Of a DNA stretch of 64,000 bases, positions 59,801 to 64,000 are shown one piece after another (position 1 is the stretch's first letter; each line of letters starts with the position of its first letter). The notes beneath the pieces are model-generated. The model saw nothing but the letters and a program-made list of their open reading frames with translations. It made no database searches and was not told where the DNA came from. The translations under genes were made by a program, and so were the position numbers. This DNA comes from Aquila chrysaetos chrysaetos. Its lineage: Eukaryota > Chordata > Aves > Accipitriformes > Accipitridae. Location: the NCBI RefSeq assembly GCF_900496995.4, contig NC_044016.1, forward strand, positions 18,828,932 to 18,892,931. Reading direction: 5' to 3'.

Positions 59801-62800
59801 AGAACTTGTTCAGAACTGTTTCTCAGTTATTTGGAATAGCCTCCATTAATTGGATTGCTGGGGATTTTGTATCTTCACTGTCCATGCACCTTTGCCTTAT
59901 CAATATGATGATAAATGAGGGGTCAGGTAAAGATGCAGGCTGTTCTTTACTGTTACGGTTGACTTGTTTTATAATGTTCTTTTTTTTTAAAGTTTTTATT
60001 CTTCTATGGTAATGGTGTAATTTCACATTTCTGTATCAGGAAGTTTAGTTAGACCTTGAGGACTTTAAACAGCTTTGATCAAAACCATATCCATTTACTC
60101 AGTGGGAAGCAGCTTTATAATCAAGCGAAGAACTTGTGTAGAACTTCTTTAAACAAGAAATTCAGACTTTTGCACTCCCCTGCCCTCACATACCTAAAAT
60201 TTAGATACCTTTTAGTTTTGGAGTTCTTTCAGTTATTGAGTGAAAACTCAACATATTAAAAATACTCCTTAATGCATTTTTCTGGGAGGGTAAAAAAAAA
60301 GAATAGCTGAGGCAGTTAGAAAATATCCTTTCCCTTAAATGAGTGGTTAGCTGATTTCCAGAGGGATGAAGACTTATATCCTTCCAGAATGCATGTTAAA
60401 GAATATATATATGTAAAAACATTTATGGATGTTATGGATTTATACATTCTAATATCATAACTCTATACAGATATGTGGAACTCTATATATGAATGGAACT
60501 CTGTGGGGAGTTCCTTGTACATGGGACTCCTTCCTAGAAACTTGGTAAGTGCCAAGCCTTCATGATACCTTGAGGTAGAGAATTTGACCTTCTAAATACA
60601 TAGTGTGGCAAAAAGCATTGCTTTATGTCAGAGTATTCTACTTCCTGGTATGACTCAGTGTCCTTTTCCTCCTGTACTGTAACTGGGTGTCATTCAGTTT
60701 TCCTGCTGTGTTGATGTTACACGAGTTATTCTGATATTTTACATTTCTCTTCAGATTAATACAGTCTTTGTCAAAATATTTCTGGTTTTGAACTTCAGAT
60801 TCCCTGTCTCTGCACCCCTCTTCCCTATACACCCTCTTGTGGGGAAACAAAAAAAGCTGTTCAGGTCTGTTTTGTTTCCAAATGCTCTAGATAAAGCCTT
60901 ATTGTAACCTTTCTTTTTTCACCTCCCCTGCAGCAGCTTATCCAAGTCTCTCATTTTCTCAGCCAGAACAAAATCATCCACCTCACTGGATTCTCTCCCA
61001 CCTGCTCCTATGTGCCTCAAACTGATGTCCCATTGACTTTAATGCACACTCTTCTGCGTAAAGTGCATCAGTCTATTTGGCCCCGGGGGCAAAATAACAC
61101 CCTTGTCTCTAGAGAGCAGAATTATCTGCTAGGAGAAATCAAAGACCACAGCACATGTTTTCATCCCCTCTAGCCTGGCCTTCCAGTTTTATTCATTGAG
61201 CATCTTTATTCCACACAACAGATGCCCATCAGACCATTCACAAAGCAGTTCCCTTCAATAGTGTGGTGCTTCACCAAAGAGTTGCTTTGCCATGGGACAG
61301 ACTTCAGAGCCACATCTATTGCAGGTAGGAAAAAAAGCTGTTTAGGTTATGCTGGCCAATACATGCTTTGACAAGAACATCTTTTCTGTGGGCCTAGGTG
61401 CTGAATTAGGAACCAATGAGAGAGGAAAGCACAAAGAGTTTACTGGCTGAAGGCATATAGTCCTTTTCAGTAGGAATGATGAATTTGGTCTGAGGAGAGC
61501 TCCAAACCTCTCCTAGAGTGTTCACTTTAGGAAATGATGGATTGTGTTAAGTTTAATACTACAGAGCATGGTATGTTACTTGCCAAGTGGAGTTTAAATA
61601 GCTGTCCTGCAGAGCAGTCAAGGAAGGTAGCAAGATGGAGCTGGGCAACAGCACAGGGCTTATCCTTTGCAAACCAATAGCTTTTTCTCTTGATGACCCT
61701 TTTAAAACTCTCAGGCAGCTCTCAGTTCCCAAAAGCACTTTGCAGACAACATTTGGTAAGCAGATTAAGTGAAGCTATTGGAAGCCCTGTAAGGTGCAGG
61801 AGGGTCTGGGAGCCTTGTGGGGTTTCATACTACTGACGACAGTGCCTGGCAGCTGAGTGCCCACCAGCTAGTGCTAAACTCTGTGGGTGGGGAGATGGTG
61901 AGACAGTCAGGCACTCTGTGCTGCTTCTCTGTCAGCAGATCAGGCAGTGTGTGAGAAGGGATGTGACAGCACACTGTTATGGGTAGGAGGGTGAGGAGAG
62001 AGATGTGCAGCTGGCTGCAATTAGCAAGCCTTCCCAGAGTTGCCAGTGCCCAGAGAGATGTGGCACAGTGTGAACCTCCCTCCTTCCCTTAGTCCTCATG
62101 GAAATGTGGTTATGCTTAGGAAAGCTGGGTGATGGGGGAAGCTAAAGGGCTTGATGTTACTGGCAAAAGCACAGGATGAGTAGCTCTTTAAGAGAAAGGA
62201 AGGAAATGCTGAGGAGTGCTGGAGGCAGACAGAGGCCTGTGACCTCCTGTCAAAACAGCTAGAATTAGAAAACTCTAATTCTGCTGGGAAAGAACTAATA
62301 AAAAATGGGGCTAAAGTCCTTGGGAAAGCAGATTTTACAGGAGAAGTAATGGTGTTGTGTGGGGGAGTGAAAGAGCTTTGGCGGGGGGGGGGGTGGGGGA
62401 AGGAAACAAAACCATGAAACATCAAAAGAACTTTTTTTTTTTTTAAAAACCAGCAGGTTGAGAAGAGGGCACTGGCCAGGAAGCAGCTCAGTGGAAAGCA
62501 GGATTCTGGGCTCTGCTGTAGATCATAATCCAAACACAACTGGGCTTTGTCATGCTGTTGTAGTAAAGCAAGTAAAAGGGATGAATGGTATGTTGCCTGA
62601 AAGACATGAAGAATAAGGTGATCAGTGCTAGCAGTGCTTTACCAGGAAGCACGGTATGTTTTAGAGATGCATAAGCAGGGAGTATGCTGTGTGATAAATA
62701 TGAGCTTTTAACTTTTGTCATGGATGTCTCCATCTTTGTTTCTTTATGCAGTTACTTTCAATTGGGCTGGGGGAAACTGCAGTTTCTGTTTTCAGTATCT

Positions 62801-62818
62801 TCTCAGAATGCATGGACA
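56802..62818. other. Host DNA without a recognisable gene
   Basis: About 6 kb of AT-rich unique-looking sequence between provirus B and the last LTR. Open frames are short and unlike known proteins. A G-rich tract at 62383-62399 is listed separately. Confidence 0.55.
62383..62399. repeat. G-rich tract
   Basis: Eleven G, one T, then five G, shortly followed by a poly-T run. It could form a quadruplex; it is probably simple low-complexity sequence. Confidence 0.8.
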
Positions 62819-62822
62819 TATA

Positions 62823-63450
62823 TGTTGCAAATATTCTGGTAAAAAAACCAGAATTTAATCACATAGAAGAATTAGGTTTGATTAAGAAGTAAAATTGTGA
62901 AGCATAATGTATAGGATTGTTAAGTTTGAAATGTAGCCATAGAAACTTTAGGAACTGTGTTATGTGTGACTATAGGAACTTCAACATTGTTAAAGTTTGA
63001 AATAGCTAACCATAGAAACCTCACCAGGAAGTTACTGGTTTTTCTATGTTTTGTTTCAAGAAACTAAGGAAACTGTCATGGACACCAGTTTGCTGCTTGA
63101 AAACCCCCTTACCCTTCCCATCTTAATTTGAGTATCAAAGATTCCAATCAGTAAAGCTAAGTGTAACTGACCAATGATTGTTTTTTAAATAAGAATATTG
63201 ATAAGGTTATATAATCAAAGGACCAATCATTATAAAAGTTAAGAGCGAGCATAGTATGCATTTTTATGTAAAGAGCTTATGTAACAATGACCTGACAGAA
63301 AAAGTCTGTAAAAACTGATGGATTTTGATACTAAGTTGGACACACCTTTGGAGGAGCAATCCCCTGTGTCCCCAGCGCTGCAATAAACAAATTGCCTGCT
63401 TCTTAACTTCTCATTGCTGTTAAGGAGTTTTATTCTGGATTTCGGTAACA
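62823..63450 (+). mobile_element. Solo LTR, gamma-type ERV
   Basis: It runs from TGTTGCAA to CGGTAACA with the 4-bp duplication tata at 62819-62822 and 63451-63454, though tata in AT-rich DNA is weak evidence. Inside are two CCAAT boxes (about 63170 and 63219), a TATA-type ATTATAAAAG near 63230 and an AATAAA near 63381, in promoter-to-polyA order on the plus strand. U3 holds an imperfect direct repeat (gttaagtttgaaat near 62919 and gttaaagtttgaaat near 62990) like enhancer repeats. The right end is well supported, the left end less so. No internal sequence remains. Confidence 0.68.
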
Positions 63451-63454
63451 TATA

Positions 63455-64000
63455 TACTGACATTCTGGATTTTTTTTGTGCTTGATGTATAGGGAGATCA
63501 AGCTTAAAAAATAATGTGTATGTGCACATGTAAGAAAAGGGCTGAAAATGGTGAGAATAGTAGAATAGGGTGGCCTTGTTATAGATTATGAAGTGTTTTA
63601 CTTAAGTCATCTTTTAAGACTGTTTTGTCACTGGGGAAAACAAAAATGGAAAAAAATTTAAATTGCTATGAAAGTAATCCTTTTTATTTTCTTCATGGGT
63701 ATTTGTGGCTTTCTGGTAGAAGCATTCAGAATATGATAGGGTCACTGCATAGAAATGTTTATTAAAAAGTTTCCAATAATAGTTCCTATAAAAATCTTAA
63801 CAATTTAGCATAAAATCATTGAACAGTACTTTCAAAAAAAACTTTCATAGAAAGTTACTTTTGCCAAAAATAATAATTAAAAATATAGATAAATTTTTTA
63901 AGATGAGGAGTCACATTACTAGAAATAAAGTCTTAAAGGGCTACAAATACCAGGGGAATTTTGACTGTCTCCATTACCCAAATGGTGCTTGCTTCTGTGC
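63455..64000. other. Host DNA without a recognisable gene
   Basis: AT-rich sequence to the window end. I see nothing in it. Confidence 0.55.

Overview
The window reads as nuclear DNA of a bird, most likely a neoavian species. It holds two solo LTRs of a type I recognise from avian ERVL-like elements, each with its own 5-bp target duplication, an antisense fragment resembling the 3' end of a CR1 LINE, old MIR-like SINE fragments, and two young gammaretrovirus-like proviruses. I found no host protein-coding exon, rRNA or tRNA gene. The host DNA looks like a gene desert or a very large intron; very short exons or noncoding transcripts cannot be excluded by eye.

Layout: 1-3350 is unique DNA with a poly-T tract and a diverged local duplication. 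A solo LTR (+) lies at 3356-3935. Unique DNA with two MIR-like fragments follows, then a second solo LTR of the same family (-) at 20957-21539. At 23477-24507 is a 1-kb element with an LTR-like body and about 45-bp inverted ends. A CR1 fragment lies at 27505-27715, and mostly unremarkable DNA runs to 40744.

Provirus A (40750-46731, minus strand) has 434-bp LTRs that differ at one base, a 5-bp target duplication (gcaag) and a tRNA-His-type primer binding site. It is internally deleted: gag is joined to reverse transcriptase, and most of RNase H and integrase is missing. It also carries several stops and one-base frameshifts. After 605 bp of host DNA comes provirus B (47337-56797, also minus strand), with 763-bp LTRs that look identical, a 4-bp duplication (taac) and a primer binding site matching tRNA-Arg(CCG). 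B keeps the full gag-pro-pol-env layout, with gag and pol in one frame separated by a UGA, but has point breaks in every gene. A solo gamma-type LTR lies at 62823-63450 (+).

The most unusual structure is in the 1.1-kb leader of provirus B. Just downstream of a candidate splice donor are twelve short hairpins, nine of them in a 47-bp tandem repeat. Each has a 4-6 bp stem and a 7-nt loop reading TTAGAGT or a close variant on the sense strand. Stems change on both sides so that pairing is kept. Stem, loop size and loop sequence closely resemble the T-arm of a tRNA, and specifically the T-arm of the apparent tRNA-Arg primer. A second pattern is that almost all premature stops in both young proviruses look like tryptophan codons hit by sense-strand G-to-A changes before another G, as expected from cytidine deamination during reverse transcription rather than slow decay.
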